Below are positions 56,134 to 64,000 of a stretch of 64,000 bases of DNA, piece after piece (positions within the stretch are counted from its first letter, which is position 1; the number at the start of each line of letters is the position of its first letter). Source of the DNA: Bog-159 sp963707465 (GTDB taxonomy: Bacteria > Acidobacteriota > Terriglobia > Bryobacterales > Bryobacteraceae); the NCBI GenBank assembly GCA_963707465.1, contig CAVPQK010000027.1:372001-436000 (forward strand), in the 5' to 3' direction. Below the pieces are notes generated by a model. That model worked only from the letters and a program-made list of their open reading frames with translations. It was not told the DNA's origin and made no database searches. Both the position numbers and the translations under genes were made by a program.

Positions 56134-58593
56134 ATGTGGCTTGCGCTGCTGCTAGTCCTGGCTCTGGCTGGGTGCGGATGGAAGCAACACTCCGCCGAGG
56201 CTCTCTACCAGGAGGCGCGCGCCCTGCTGCACAGCGAGCATGACCAGGACGCGCGGACCCAGACCGAGCTCGCCCTGCGAAAGGCCGATCCCGGCTCGCC
56301 GCTATATTTGAGGCTGCGCCTGCTGCGCCTCGAGATCCTGGTGGAGCAGCGGGAGATCAAACTGGCGCGCGAGGCGCTGAAGTTCCAGTTGCCGGCCGGT
56401 CCGCAATGGACCGAGGAGTGGGCCCGCTATCGCCTGTGCCAATCCAACATAGCGTTTGGCGGCCAGCAGTTTAGCGAAGCTCGATCCTATCTCGATGAAG
56501 CGCAGCGCCTGGCCGCCGGGATTGGCGCGCCGGGCCTGCTGGGGATCATCGAATTGCGCAGAGCGAGACTCGCCATGCAACTAGGCGATCTGGCCGGCGC
56601 CGAGTCCCGCCTGCGCCATCTCATGGACGAGGCCGCGCGGCGGAAGGATCCTTATCTGGAACTCAGAGCCAAAGGCAACATCGGCTACATGCTGCTGAGG
56701 CAGGCCCGCTACGAGGAGGCGATGCCCTGGTTCGAGCAGGCGCTGGCGATGGCCAGGGCAGTGGGCGCGGCGGACAACGAACCGCGCTCCATGCTGAACC
56801 TGGGCTGGTGCTATTACTACTTGGGCGAGTTGGACAAAGCACAGCAGCTATTTCGGGACGCGGCGCCGAAATTCGAGTTAGAGGGAAATCGGGACGACAC
56901 CCAGATCTGCCTGGGGAACATCGCCAGCACCTATTTCAGCCGGCACGAGTACGATGCGGCGGCCGCCAATTATAAGCGGGCGCTGGACATGGCCACCGAG
57001 TTGGGTGACCGGCCGTCGCGCGGCTTCTGGCTGGGCAACCTGGCGAGGATCTCGATCGCGACCGGCGATTGGAACCAGGCGGAACGCTATAACAACGAGG
57101 CATGGGCCATCTGGAAGGACCCGCCGGATCCTCGTGCGGAGGCCTATTCGATCTTCAACGCGGGCTATATTGCCGACGGCAAGAAGGATTACGTCCGCGC
57201 GGAGCAGTTGTTCCGCTCGGTGATCCGGACGGCGTCCGGCGATCCCGTGCCTTTGCTCAACGCTCACGCGGGCCTGGCGCACGTGTTCGCCGATCAGGGC
57301 AAGAACCGGGAAGCCGAAGCCGAATATCGGGCGACCGATGCCGCCTTGGAACACCAGCGCTCGGCGTTGTTCAACGACCAGGATAAACTCAGCTACTTTT
57401 CCAGCCTGATCGAGTTCTACCAGGATTACGTGGGCTACACGATGGGGCGCGAGCGGCCCGGCGATGCGCTGGAAATCGTAGAGGCCAGCCGGGCGCGCGC
57501 GCTAGTCGACCGACTCAGCCTGGCGCATACTCCGAGGGGAGCCAGCACGGCTGCCGGCTTCGAGCGAGTGGCGGCGGCTAACGGCAGCGTGCTGATGTCT
57601 TACTGGATCGCGCCGCGCGGCTCGTATCTGTGGGTGGTGACGGGTTCCGGGGTGCACGTCTTCCCGCTGCCGGAAGAAGCCCGAATCAGGGCTATGGTAG
57701 AAGCCTATGATGCGTTCATTCAAAATGTGCGGGACCCGCTGGCCGGCGAGAACCGCGCGGGCCGCGAGCTTTATGACACGCTAATCGCGCCCGCGAAGGG
57801 CGTGCTGCGGAAGGACGCCAAGATCATTGTGGCGCCGGACGGGCCGCTCTATGCGCTCAATTTCGAAACGCTGCCCGTCTTCGACGGAACGCCGCACTAC
57901 TGGATTGAGGACGTCACGCTTTCGATTACGCCTTCGCTCGGCCTGCTCTCCTTGGACCGGAGTCCGCGCGGCCCCGCGCAAAGATCGCTGCTGCTGATCG
58001 GGAATCCGGTTTCTCCCGTGCCGCAATATCCGGCCCTGGAATTCGCGGCGCAGGAGATGGCCGGCATCGAGAAGAACCTGTCCGCGTTTCGGCAGGTAGT
58101 TCTGGAAGGCCCGCAAGCCGGGCGGGATGCCTATCTGAATTCCGCACCCGGCGGATTCGAGTTCATCCACTTTGTGGCGCACGCGGTTTCCAATGCCAGT
58201 GAGCCGCTGGACTCGGCCGTGATCCTGTCGCGCCAGGGAACGCAATACAAGCTGAGCGCTAAGGACGTGCTGGGCACGCGATTGAATGCTTCGCTCGTGA
58301 CCATTTCGGCCTGCCGCAGCGCGGGCGCCAGAACCTACGCCGGCGAAGGCCTGGTGGGGTTGACCTGGGCATTCCTGGAAGCGGGGGCCAAGAACGTGAT
58401 CGCCGGCTTGTGGGACGTCAGTGACCGGTCCACCGCGGATCTCGTCACCCGGCTGTATGCCGGCCTCGCGCGCGGCGCGGATCCGGCCGCGGCGTTGCGC
58501 GGCGCGAAGCTGGAAATGATCCACGCGGGGGGCGCGTATCAAAAGCCCTACTACTGGGGACCGTTCGAGCTATTTACGCGGCAGCCGCAGTAG
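56134..58593 (+). CDS. TPR-CHAT protease lipoprotein
   Basis: About 819 aa from the ATG at 56134, giving a lipoprotein signal (MWLALLLVLALAGC) with the lipid cysteine at residue 14; an upstream GTG at 56071 is less likely. About ten TPR-like helices fill residues 50-420. The C-terminal ~330 residues are a CHAT (caspase-like) domain with His683 (FIHFVAHAV) and Cys727 (VTISACRSAGARTYAGEG), the catalytic dyad. Caspase-like CHAT peptidases cut specific partner proteins. Being lipid-anchored, it should act in the periplasm. It ends a four-gene ECF-controlled cluster. A weak ribosome site leaves the exact start open. Confidence 0.9.
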   Translation: MWLALLLVLALAGCGWKQHSAEALYQEARALLHSEHDQDARTQTELALRKADPGSPLYLRLRLLRLEILVEQREIKLAREALKFQLPAGPQWTEEWARYRLCQSNIAFGGQQFSEARSYLDEAQRLAAGIGAPGLLGIIELRRARLAMQLGDLAGAESRLRHLMDEAARRKDPYLELRAKGNIGYMLLRQARYEEAMPWFEQALAMARAVGAADNEPRSMLNLGWCYYYLGELDKAQQLFRDAAPKFELEGNRDDTQICLGNIASTYFSRHEYDAAAANYKRALDMATELGDRPSRGFWLGNLARISIATGDWNQAERYNNEAWAIWKDPPDPRAEAYSIFNAGYIADGKKDYVRAEQLFRSVIRTASGDPVPLLNAHAGLAHVFADQGKNREAEAEYRATDAALEHQRSALFNDQDKLSYFSSLIEFYQDYVGYTMGRERPGDALEIVEASRARALVDRLSLAHTPRGASTAAGFERVAAANGSVLMSYWIAPRGSYLWVVTGSGVHVFPLPEEARIRAMVEAYDAFIQNVRDPLAGENRAGRELYDTLIAPAKGVLRKDAKIIVAPDGPLYALNFETLPVFDGTPHYWIEDVTLSITPSLGLLSLDRSPRGPAQRSLLLIGNPVSPVPQYPALEFAAQEMAGIEKNLSAFRQVVLEGPQAGRDAYLNSAPGGFEFIHFVAHAVSNASEPLDSAVILSRQGTQYKLSAKDVLGTRLNASLVTISACRSAGARTYAGEGLVGLTWAFLEAGAKNVIAGLWDVSDRSTADLVTRLYAGLARGADPAAALRGAKLEMIHAGGAYQKPYYWGPFELFTRQPQ

Positions 58594-58608
58594 TAGTTGG
58601 AAGGTTGC

Positions 58609-60207
58609 CTATCCGCCGATCTGGCGGAACAACCAGAACAAAAAGCCGGCCAGTATGATCGATGCGGGCAGCGTCATCACCCAGGCCATGGCCAGGTTGC
58701 GGACGGTTCCCCATTGCAGCCCGGAGTGGTTGGCGGCCATGGTGCCGGCCACGCCGGAAGAAAGCACGTGGGTGGTGCTGACCGGCATGCCGAACCAATC
58801 GGCCGCGCCGATGGTGACCATGGCGGTGATCTCTGCCGCGGCGCCCTGCGCGTAGGTCAGATGGTCTTTGCCGATCTTCGATCCGACGGTGACGACGATG
58901 CGTTTCCAGCCCACCATAGTGCCCAGGCCCAAGGCCATGGCGACCGCGACTTTCACCCAGAGCGGGATGAACTTGGTGGCGCTGTCGATGTGCTTCTTGT
59001 AATTCACCATCACCGCCTCGTCGGCCGGGGTGAAGGCGGGCTTGCCGGATCTCTGCATCAGCCGCAACGCCTCGCTCACCACGTACATGTCGTTGCGGAA
59101 GTTCGGCGTCTTGTCGGCGGGCACGTGCTTGAGTTCCTTATACAGGGACATCTGGTTGCCGATATCGTTGACCATGGTGCGGAGGGCCAGCATGGTGTTG
59201 GGATTGAATTCCCGCGTGCGGATGTAAGCCGTGGCATCGTCGCGCGCGTCGCCGATCACCGCGTTGGGCGAGACGTAGTGGGAAAGAACATCGGCCGCCT
59301 GCGTGGACACCATGACGAATTCCTGCGACTGGCGCGCCGTGACGGCGTGGTTCAAAGCGTAGGCCGTGGGCACCGTGCCGATGAGGATCAGCATGATCAG
59401 CCCCATGCCCTTCTGGCCGTCGTTGGAGCCATGGGCGAAGCTGACGCCGGTGCAGGTCAACACCAGCAGCGCGCGGATCCACAGCGGCGGCGGCGCGTCG
59501 CCTTCCGGCGCGGTATACAGCCGCTTATCCGGGATCAGAGCCTTCATCAGCAGCAGAAGTAGCCCGGCGCACACGAAACCGACGATCGGCGAGATGAGGA
59601 GCGTCTTGCCGATATTGGCCGCCTGCCCCCAATCCACGCCGCTGGTGCCCGACTTGACGGCCATCAACTGATTGGCGATGCCCACTCCGATGATGGATCC
59701 GATCAGCGTGTGCGAACTGGAATTGGGCAGCCCGAAATACCAAGTGCCCAGGTTCCAGATGATGGCTGCGACCAGCAGCGCGAAGACCATGGCAAACCCG
59801 GCGCCACTGCCGACTTGCAGGATCAACTCGACCGGCAGCAGGGAGATGATTCCGAAGGCCACCAAACCGCTCGACAGCACCACTCCCAGGAAGTTGAAGA
59901 AGCCGGACCAAACTACCGCGACGTGCGGCTCGAGCGAATGCGTATAGATGACCGTAGCCACCGCGTTGGCGGTGTCGTGGAAGCCGTTCACAAACTCGAA
60001 GCCGAGCGCGGTGAGCAGCGCTACGCCTAAAAGCAGATATGCGAATGAGCTGGCCGTGCGCGCTCCGGAAATGTCGGAGAGCAGATTCACCGCCGCGTAT
60101 CCGACACCCGAGATCAGGATCACGGCGAAAACCAGCATGCCTAACTTGCTGGGAGATTTTTCAAGCTTTGAGTGGACCGTCGCGGTCGCAGTTGCCGCAC
60201 TTGCCAT
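58609..60207 (-). CDS. PiT-family inorganic phosphate transporter
   Basis: 532 aa from the ATG at 60207, preceded by TTGGAGGCCCCTT. About ten to twelve membrane helices in two halves; the PiT signatures GFEFVNGFHDTANAVATVIYT and FAHGSNDGQKGMG occur once in each half. A ~130-residue soluble loop lies between the two (SHYVSPNAVIGDARDDATAYIR ...). It imports phosphate, probably as metal-phosphate or with protons. Convergent with the CHAT gene, 15 bases apart. Confidence 0.93.
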   Translation of the reverse strand: MASAATATATVHSKLEKSPSKLGMLVFAVILISGVGYAAVNLLSDISGARTASSFAYLLLGVALLTALGFEFVNGFHDTANAVATVIYTHSLEPHVAVVWSGFFNFLGVVLSSGLVAFGIISLLPVELILQVGSGAGFAMVFALLVAAIIWNLGTWYFGLPNSSSHTLIGSIIGVGIANQLMAVKSGTSGVDWGQAANIGKTLLISPIVGFVCAGLLLLLMKALIPDKRLYTAPEGDAPPPLWIRALLVLTCTGVSFAHGSNDGQKGMGLIMLILIGTVPTAYALNHAVTARQSQEFVMVSTQAADVLSHYVSPNAVIGDARDDATAYIRTREFNPNTMLALRTMVNDIGNQMSLYKELKHVPADKTPNFRNDMYVVSEALRLMQRSGKPAFTPADEAVMVNYKKHIDSATKFIPLWVKVAVAMALGLGTMVGWKRIVVTVGSKIGKDHLTYAQGAAAEITAMVTIGAADWFGMPVSTTHVLSSGVAGTMAANHSGLQWGTVRNLAMAWVMTLPASIILAGFLFWLFRQIGG

Positions 60208-60321
60208 AAGGGGCCTCCAACTATTAAGACTGGTTCAACTCCGCCAGCATACTACACGGCTGCCAGTCCTCGGATTACAGGAACGTTACACTTGAGTTAA
60301 GGAATGCGGCGGCGCGACGGG

Positions 60322-61062
60322 TCAGTTGACCCAGGGCCCGCGGTCGTCGCCGCGCTTCCGCATGTACACCTGGAATTTCTTCTTGGCGCGCTGCAGTTTG
60401 TAGTTACGGTACCAGCGGCGCACCTCGTACAGATCCAACTTGGGCAGAGGCACTTTCAAATAAAGCAGGCCGACAAGCATCCCGCCCAGGTGCGCGACCT
60501 CGCTGACGGCTCCGTTGACATTCAACGACCCCAGCAGCGCCATGGCGCCGTAAATCATGACGAAATACTTGGCCTGGATGGGAAACACGAAGAAGAAAAG
60601 GATTATGGTTTCCGGATAAAGCACACCGAAAGCCAGCAGCACGCCGAAGATGGCGCCGGATGCGCCGATGGTTCCGCGCGGGTCGCCCAAGATCATCTTG
60701 ACGGCCACGTCGCAGACGCCGGCGCCGATTCCGCACAGGAAATAATACTTCAGAAACTTCCGCGTGCCCCAGTCTCTTTCCAATGTGGCGCCGAACATCC
60801 ACAGCGTGAGCATGTTGAAAAGCAGGTGCAGGAGGCCGCCGTGCAGGAACAGGTAGGTGACCAGTTGCCAGATGGCGAAGTGGTAGACCACGTCTCTGGG
60901 GATGAGCGCGAAGGGGCTGAAAATTCCACCGAAGCCGGCCTGCTCGGCGAGGTAACTCAGGACGTAGACCGCGGTATTGATAATCAGCAGCCATTTGACG
61001 CCATTCGGGAAATTGCTGGACGAAAAGATGGTGTTTAATCTGTACCTGGTGCTGTGCCGCAT
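60322..61062 (-). CDS. Rhomboid-family intramembrane serine protease
   Basis: 246 aa. Six membrane helices with the rhomboid signatures HLLFNMLTLWMFGATLE, the nucleophile motif TIGASGAIFG and the histidine of helix 6 in SEVAHLGGMLVG. Ser and His are intact, so it should be an active intramembrane protease. AAGGA lies a few bases before the ATG at 61062. The C-terminus is a basic tail (RNYKLQRAKKKFQVYMRKRG). Confidence 0.93.
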   Translation of the reverse strand: MRHSTRYRLNTIFSSSNFPNGVKWLLIINTAVYVLSYLAEQAGFGGIFSPFALIPRDVVYHFAIWQLVTYLFLHGGLLHLLFNMLTLWMFGATLERDWGTRKFLKYYFLCGIGAGVCDVAVKMILGDPRGTIGASGAIFGVLLAFGVLYPETIILFFFVFPIQAKYFVMIYGAMALLGSLNVNGAVSEVAHLGGMLVGLLYLKVPLPKLDLYEVRRWYRNYKLQRAKKKFQVYMRKRGDDRGPWVN

Positions 61063-61111
61063 CGAGGTCCTTAACTGTTAGGATAGCAGGCCACACGCGA
61101 GGCGCGGACGG

Positions 61112-61414
61112 TCACGACCGGACGGCCTTGTCGTCCTCCCGCCCGTAGCGGTTCAAGAAGTGCGAGCCGGTCTGGAGCAACGCGGCGAAAGCGAACCATA
61201 CCTGCCAGTGCGAGAACAGGCCCTGGCGGATGGCAAAGTCGCTGGCCCAGTGGGGATCTTCGGCCAACCGCCAGATGCCCAGCGCCGCGGCCATGACCGA
61301 CGCGGGCGTGAGCAAGGAGGCGAACGCCATCGCCAACCGCCGGTTGGTGCGCCGCGCGCGCTCCACTTTCGGACCTTTTCCAAAGCGGATGCGGACCACC
61401 ATCTTGAATACCAC
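61112..61414 (-). CDS. Small hypothetical membrane protein
   Basis: 100 aa from a GTG at 61414 (ATG at 61402 is an alternative). A very basic N-terminus (VRIRFGKGPKVERARRTNRR) is followed by two hydrophobic segments (LLTPASVMAAALGIWRLA and HWQVWFAFAALLQTGSHFL). No family is recognised. It lies 49 bases upstream of the rhomboid gene on the same strand and may be co-transcribed. Confidence 0.6.
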   Translation of the reverse strand: MVFKMVVRIRFGKGPKVERARRTNRRLAMAFASLLTPASVMAAALGIWRLAEDPHWASDFAIRQGLFSHWQVWFAFAALLQTGSHFLNRYGREDDKAVRS

Positions 61415-61449
61415 TCTATCAGCAATTGCGTTAAATTAGACACTTCGGA

Positions 61450-61475
61450 CCGCTCCCTGACGGTCGCGGCTCGGT
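61450..61475 (-). repeat. 26-bp interspersed repeat, copy 3 (inverted)
   Basis: Reverse complement of the unit at 37863-37888, identical to it over all 26 bases. Located in the gap between the small membrane protein and the oxidoreductase. Confidence 0.75.
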
Positions 61476-61481
61476 GGACGC

Positions 61482-61552
61482 CGCGGAATCGATAGATGTC
61501 GCGGAATCGATAGATGTTGCAGGATGTTGCAGCACGTTGCAGAATGTTGCAG
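61482..61552 (+). repeat. 18-bp tandem duplication followed by four GTTGCAG units at 10-bp spacing
   Basis: The unit CGCGGAATCGATAGATGT occurs twice back to back (61482-61499, 61500-61517). GTTGCAG then recurs at 61516, 61526, 61536 and 61546, exactly 10 bp apart. The array ends 41 bases before the oxidoreductase start at 61594 and could be a regulator-binding array. Confidence 0.7.
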
Positions 61553-61593
61553 GCGGCGGGAGTTAGGGAACACTTCGGAGAAGAGGCAATTAT

Positions 61594-62745
61594 ATGATGC
61601 ATCGATTGAAGGCGGCGGTTTTCGGCACGGGCTTTGTGGGGCGCGTACACCTGGAAGGGATTCGCCGGTTGGGCTTCGTCCAGGTCTACGCCATCGGCGA
61701 GAGCCAGAAGGAGAAGGCGCGCCGCCTGGGCGAAGAGTTTCACGTCGAAAAGACCGCCAGCGACTACCACCAGATTCTGGACGATCCCGAAGTGGATGTG
61801 GTCCACGTGTGCACGCCGAACGCGCTGCACTTTCCGATGGTGACGGACGCGCTGAACGCGGGCAAGCACGTGATCTGCGAGAAGCCATTGTCCACGTCGG
61901 TGGAGAATGCGAAGAAACTGGTGGCGCTGGCGCAGGAGAAGAACCTGCGGAACTGCACATTCCACAACCTGCGCTTCTACCCGATGGTGCAGCAGATGCG
62001 GCGCATGCGGGAAGCCGGCGAACTGGGTGAACTCCTGGTGCTGCAAGGCACTTATTCGCAGGACTGGCTGCTGTACGACACGGATTGGAACTGGCGCATC
62101 GATTCCAAATCGAACGGCCCCTCGCGGTGCATGGCGGATATCGGATCGCACTGGTGCGATATGGCCGAGCACATCACCGGGCAGCGCATCACGTCGGTAT
62201 GCGCGGATTTGCAGACGTTCCATAAGACTCGCAAGCGGCCCAAAAAATCGATCGAGACGTTCGCCGGCAAAACCCTGAGCCCGGAAGACTATGACGAGGT
62301 GCCGATCGACACCGAGGATTTCGGCGCGGTGCTGTTCCGGATGGGCGACCGCACGCGGGGCGCTTTTACCGCCGGGCAGGTGAACGCGGGACGCAAGAAC
62401 GGCCTGAGCATCGAAATCTATGGCAGCAAGGCTTCGGTGGCGTGGAACCAGGAGCGTCCCGACGAACTGTGGATCGGACACCGCAATACGCCGAACCAAG
62501 TGATCATCAAGGACCCGTCGCTGATGCTGCCCGCCGCGCGCCCGTACGCCGATTTGCCGGGCGGACACAGCGAGGGTTACGACGACACCTTCAAGCAATT
62601 GTTCCGCCGGTTCTATCGCTCGGTGGAAGATGCGGCCGCGCCGATTGAGCATCCGCAATTCGTGGACGGCTTGCGGCAGTTGCAGATCCTGGATGCCGAG
62701 CTGGCGTCGTCGGTCGCGCGGGCCTGGGTGGACGTGGCTAGCTAG
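61594..62745 (+). CDS. Gfo/Idh/MocA-family oxidoreductase (cytoplasmic)
   Basis: 383 aa from the ATG at 61594, with GAGG upstream. The Rossmann part starts KAAVFGTGFVGRVHLEGIR, the family motif CEKPLSTSVE is present, and the second domain has MADIGSHWCDMAEHITG with the catalytic-type Asp and His. No signal peptide, in contrast to the gene at 28582. It oxidises or isomerises a sugar-like substrate with NAD(P); similar enzymes occur in sugar utilisation clusters. The substrate is unknown. Confidence 0.93.
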   Translation: MMHRLKAAVFGTGFVGRVHLEGIRRLGFVQVYAIGESQKEKARRLGEEFHVEKTASDYHQILDDPEVDVVHVCTPNALHFPMVTDALNAGKHVICEKPLSTSVENAKKLVALAQEKNLRNCTFHNLRFYPMVQQMRRMREAGELGELLVLQGTYSQDWLLYDTDWNWRIDSKSNGPSRCMADIGSHWCDMAEHITGQRITSVCADLQTFHKTRKRPKKSIETFAGKTLSPEDYDEVPIDTEDFGAVLFRMGDRTRGAFTAGQVNAGRKNGLSIEIYGSKASVAWNQERPDELWIGHRNTPNQVIIKDPSLMLPAARPYADLPGGHSEGYDDTFKQLFRRFYRSVEDAAAPIEHPQFVDGLRQLQILDAELASSVARAWVDVAS

Positions 62746-62771
62746 GCGACACGGCGACACGGCGATTTCGG

Positions 62772-63431
62772 TTACTGGGGCGGAATGTTTGGTTTCGCGG
62801 CGGGCGGCCGGATCACGGGCGGGTTTACGTATGGGGCTTCTTCGGGGTCGGGGAAGTCACCCATGATGGCGGCGGGGATTTCGCGCATGATGCCGTCCAG
62901 ACCGCGGATTTTGGGCAGCACACTGTAGTGGCTGTGGCCCTGGCCGTCGTCCCAGAGCAAGCCCATGTTGTACCAAGCTTCCTTTTCTTGGGGCTCCGCG
63001 CTTTCCTGCTGGCGTTCGAGGCGCTGTTTCCGGTAACGCTCCAGATCGGCGATGGCCGATGAAACGGAACGCTCGACGCGCCCCAGGGTGAGGTAGAAGC
63101 GATGGAGGGCCAAGGTGTAGTCCTTGGCGGACAGGGAGGGATCGTGGATGCGGGCCTCGTTGCGGTCGATGCGGGCCAGTTTCCACTGGTTGATGGCGAT
63201 TTGCTCGACCAGGGACTGTTCGAAGTCGTCCTGGGGATCCCAGGCGGCGGTGACGCGCGCGAGGTGCTGGTCGAACTCGTCCTGACTTTCGCCGAGGATG
63301 ACGGTGGATTGGGCGCGCAGGCCGTGAACCAGGGCGTTGAAGCGGACTTTGTCCTTGGCTTCGGGGGAGCGAGGGCCGGTGGACTTTTGGGCGTTGCGCC
63401 GATTTGCTTGCATCTGCCTGATAGTAGCCAT
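62772..63431 (-). CDS. Paralogous acidobacterial protein with NRRNAQKSTGP start
   Basis: About 219 aa from the ATG at 63431 (MATIRQMQANRRNAQKSTGP). This N-terminal signature, followed by RFNALVHGLRAQS, belongs to a family present in many copies in Solibacter-type genomes. The middle part is helical and charged (FEQSLVEQIAINQWKLARI, ERYRKQRLERQQ), and the C-terminus is Pro-rich. It resembles a helical DNA- or RNA-associated protein, but no function is known. No ribosome site is apparent. The frame continues upstream into a repeat at 63473, which is not coding. Confidence 0.7.
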   Translation of the reverse strand: MATIRQMQANRRNAQKSTGPRSPEAKDKVRFNALVHGLRAQSTVILGESQDEFDQHLARVTAAWDPQDDFEQSLVEQIAINQWKLARIDRNEARIHDPSLSAKDYTLALHRFYLTLGRVERSVSSAIADLERYRKQRLERQQESAEPQEKEAWYNMGLLWDDGQGHSHYSVLPKIRGLDGIMREIPAAIMGDFPDPEEAPYVNPPVIRPPAAKPNIPPQ

Positions 63432-63472
63432 AGTTATTTTTCTGCCGAACAATGCCAAATTTGGAAAAGCAA

Positions 63473-63508
63473 TTAACCACAGATGGACACGGATAAACAC
63501 GGATAAGC
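63473..63508. repeat. ACCACAGATGGACACGG-type interspersed repeat
   Basis: The stretch TTAACCACAGATGGACACGG followed by two ATAAACACGG-like repeats matches a short repeat seen widely in environmental bacterial genomes. The remaining ~190 bases to the next gene hold nothing else that I can support apart from a TATACT at 63657-63662. Confidence 0.5.
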
Positions 63509-63695
63509 CGGTTACCCGATTTCAGGGTAGCGCGGCGGATTTTGGAAATTGGTTGGTTGCGCGGGGTGGGATTTGGGGAGGGGTTTGTTTACAGCGGGTT
63601 GGGCGGATTGAGAAAATTACGCCGGCTTGTGATGGACACTCCGGCGTTTACCCCTATATACTCATTTAATCCCCTCCATTCATTCATCTCGCGAT

Positions 63696-64000
63696 CTGGT
63701 TCAAGTCCTGCGAGACAGTCTGGATATAGGCAATGCCGTGGATTGGGAGGAGTTTGTCAACCGGGCGCAACCGGTGATCGCGGCAACGGTTCTGCGCATG
63801 ATGACGCGCTGGGGCGGCGGGGACCGGCCGGTTGCGGACGACCTGACGCAGGATGTACTGGCCAAGCTGCTGGCGCAGGATTGCCGTGTGCTGCGCGCTT
63901 TTCGGGGCGAAAGCGCGGCTTCGCTCGAAGCGTATTTGCGCACGGTCGCGGCGAACGTGACCACCGACTATTACCGTGCCAAGCCAGTGCCGGCGGTGCC
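63696..64000 (+). CDS. ECF sigma factor, 3' partial, start uncertain
   Basis: The reading frame runs off the window end. Region 2 of a sigma-70 factor is clear: DWEEFVNRAQPVIAATVLRMM, then VADDLTQDVLAKLLAQD, then LEAYLRTVAANVTTDYYRAK, each trimmed here. No ATG or TTG start exists in this frame; the frame is open from 63633. The first possible GTG is at 63738, but LVQVLRDSLDIG before it looks coding, so a CTG at 63696 or 63708 or an ATT at 63678 may be used. A TATACT at 63657-63662 is a plausible -10. Confidence 0.75.
   Translation, partial: MVQVLRDSLDIGNAVDWEEFVNRAQPVIAATVLRMMTRWGGGDRPVADDLTQDVLAKLLAQDCRVLRAFRGESAASLEAYLRTVAANVTTDYYRAKPVPAV

Noticed and set aside
61482..61552. Considered a CRISPR array
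   Set aside because: Repeat units are 7-18 bp with no unique spacers and no cas genes nearby.
1..64000. tRNA, rRNA, insertion sequences and prophage
   Set aside because: No tRNA cloverleaf, rRNA stretch, transposase or phage structural gene was recognised by reading; a tRNAscan or profile search would be decisive.

Overview
The window looks like the chromosome of an acidobacterium of the Solibacter/Bryobacter group. The evidence is the high G+C content, the tandem NHL-repeat proteins that end in the C-terminal domain known from Solibacter (TIGR03437 type), the membrane Ser/Thr kinase carrying a C-terminal beta-propeller, the CadC-like TPR regulator, several ECF sigma factors, Tat-exported Gfo/Idh/MocA and fucosidase enzymes, and a DUF2934 protein. 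The assignment is inference from gene content. No rRNA, tRNA, CRISPR array, transposase or prophage was recognised.

Layout. 1-3.7 kb: two tandem NHL-repeat secreted proteins. 3.7-10.3 kb: glycosyltransferase-methyltransferase fusion, HtrA protease, a small peptidoglycan-binding protein, a cysteine-rich membrane protein, a nucleoside hydrolase and a DinB protein. 10.3-19.8 kb: a transmembrane Ser/Thr kinase, then core metabolism (acnA, a receiver-like protein, trpD, sucC-sucD-ndk). 19.8-24.6 kb: an unrecognised gene paired with a PIN nuclease, a Tat-exported esterase, a second DinB protein, an alpha-L-fucosidase and a YefM-YoeB toxin-antitoxin pair with a readable operator. 24.6-29.9 kb: SDR plus two acyl-CoA dehydrogenases in one operon, a zinc-ribbon bactofilin and a Tat-exported oxidoreductase. 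29.9-32.5 kb: an accessory-looking patch with a DJ-1/PfpI protein and an alpha/beta-hydrolase. 32.5-39 kb: membrane hydrolase plus cupin, a bacterial glutamic peptidase (G1) with a decayed second copy, a TIGR03790 protein, a Rieske protein and mutM. 39-43.6 kb: an orphan secretin, MscS channel, START-like protein and lexA. 44-49.3 kb: a five-gene envelope operon (NfeD protease, slipin, SPOR protein, lipA, lnt) whose genes are all joined by four-base stop/start overlaps. 49-58.6 kb: CadC-like regulator, two ECF sigma units and a CHAT-protease lipoprotein module. 58.6-64 kb: phosphate permease, rhomboid, oxidoreductase, a paralogous acidobacterial protein and the start of another ECF sigma factor.

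Working together. The clearest functional units are sucC-sucD-ndk (nucleotide-yielding TCA step plus nucleotide exchange), the acyl-CoA dehydrogenase/SDR operon, the NfeD-slipin-SPOR-lipA-lnt operon, and the sigma/anti-sigma/unknown/CHAT cluster at 53984-58593, which is the best candidate for an undescribed system. Several genes (nucleoside hydrolase, acnA, the 225-aa gene at 19796, TIGR03790, the CadC-like gene) have a -10 hexamer only 4-7 bases before the start codon and no Shine-Dalgarno, suggesting leaderless mRNAs. A 26-bp interspersed repeat occurs three times.
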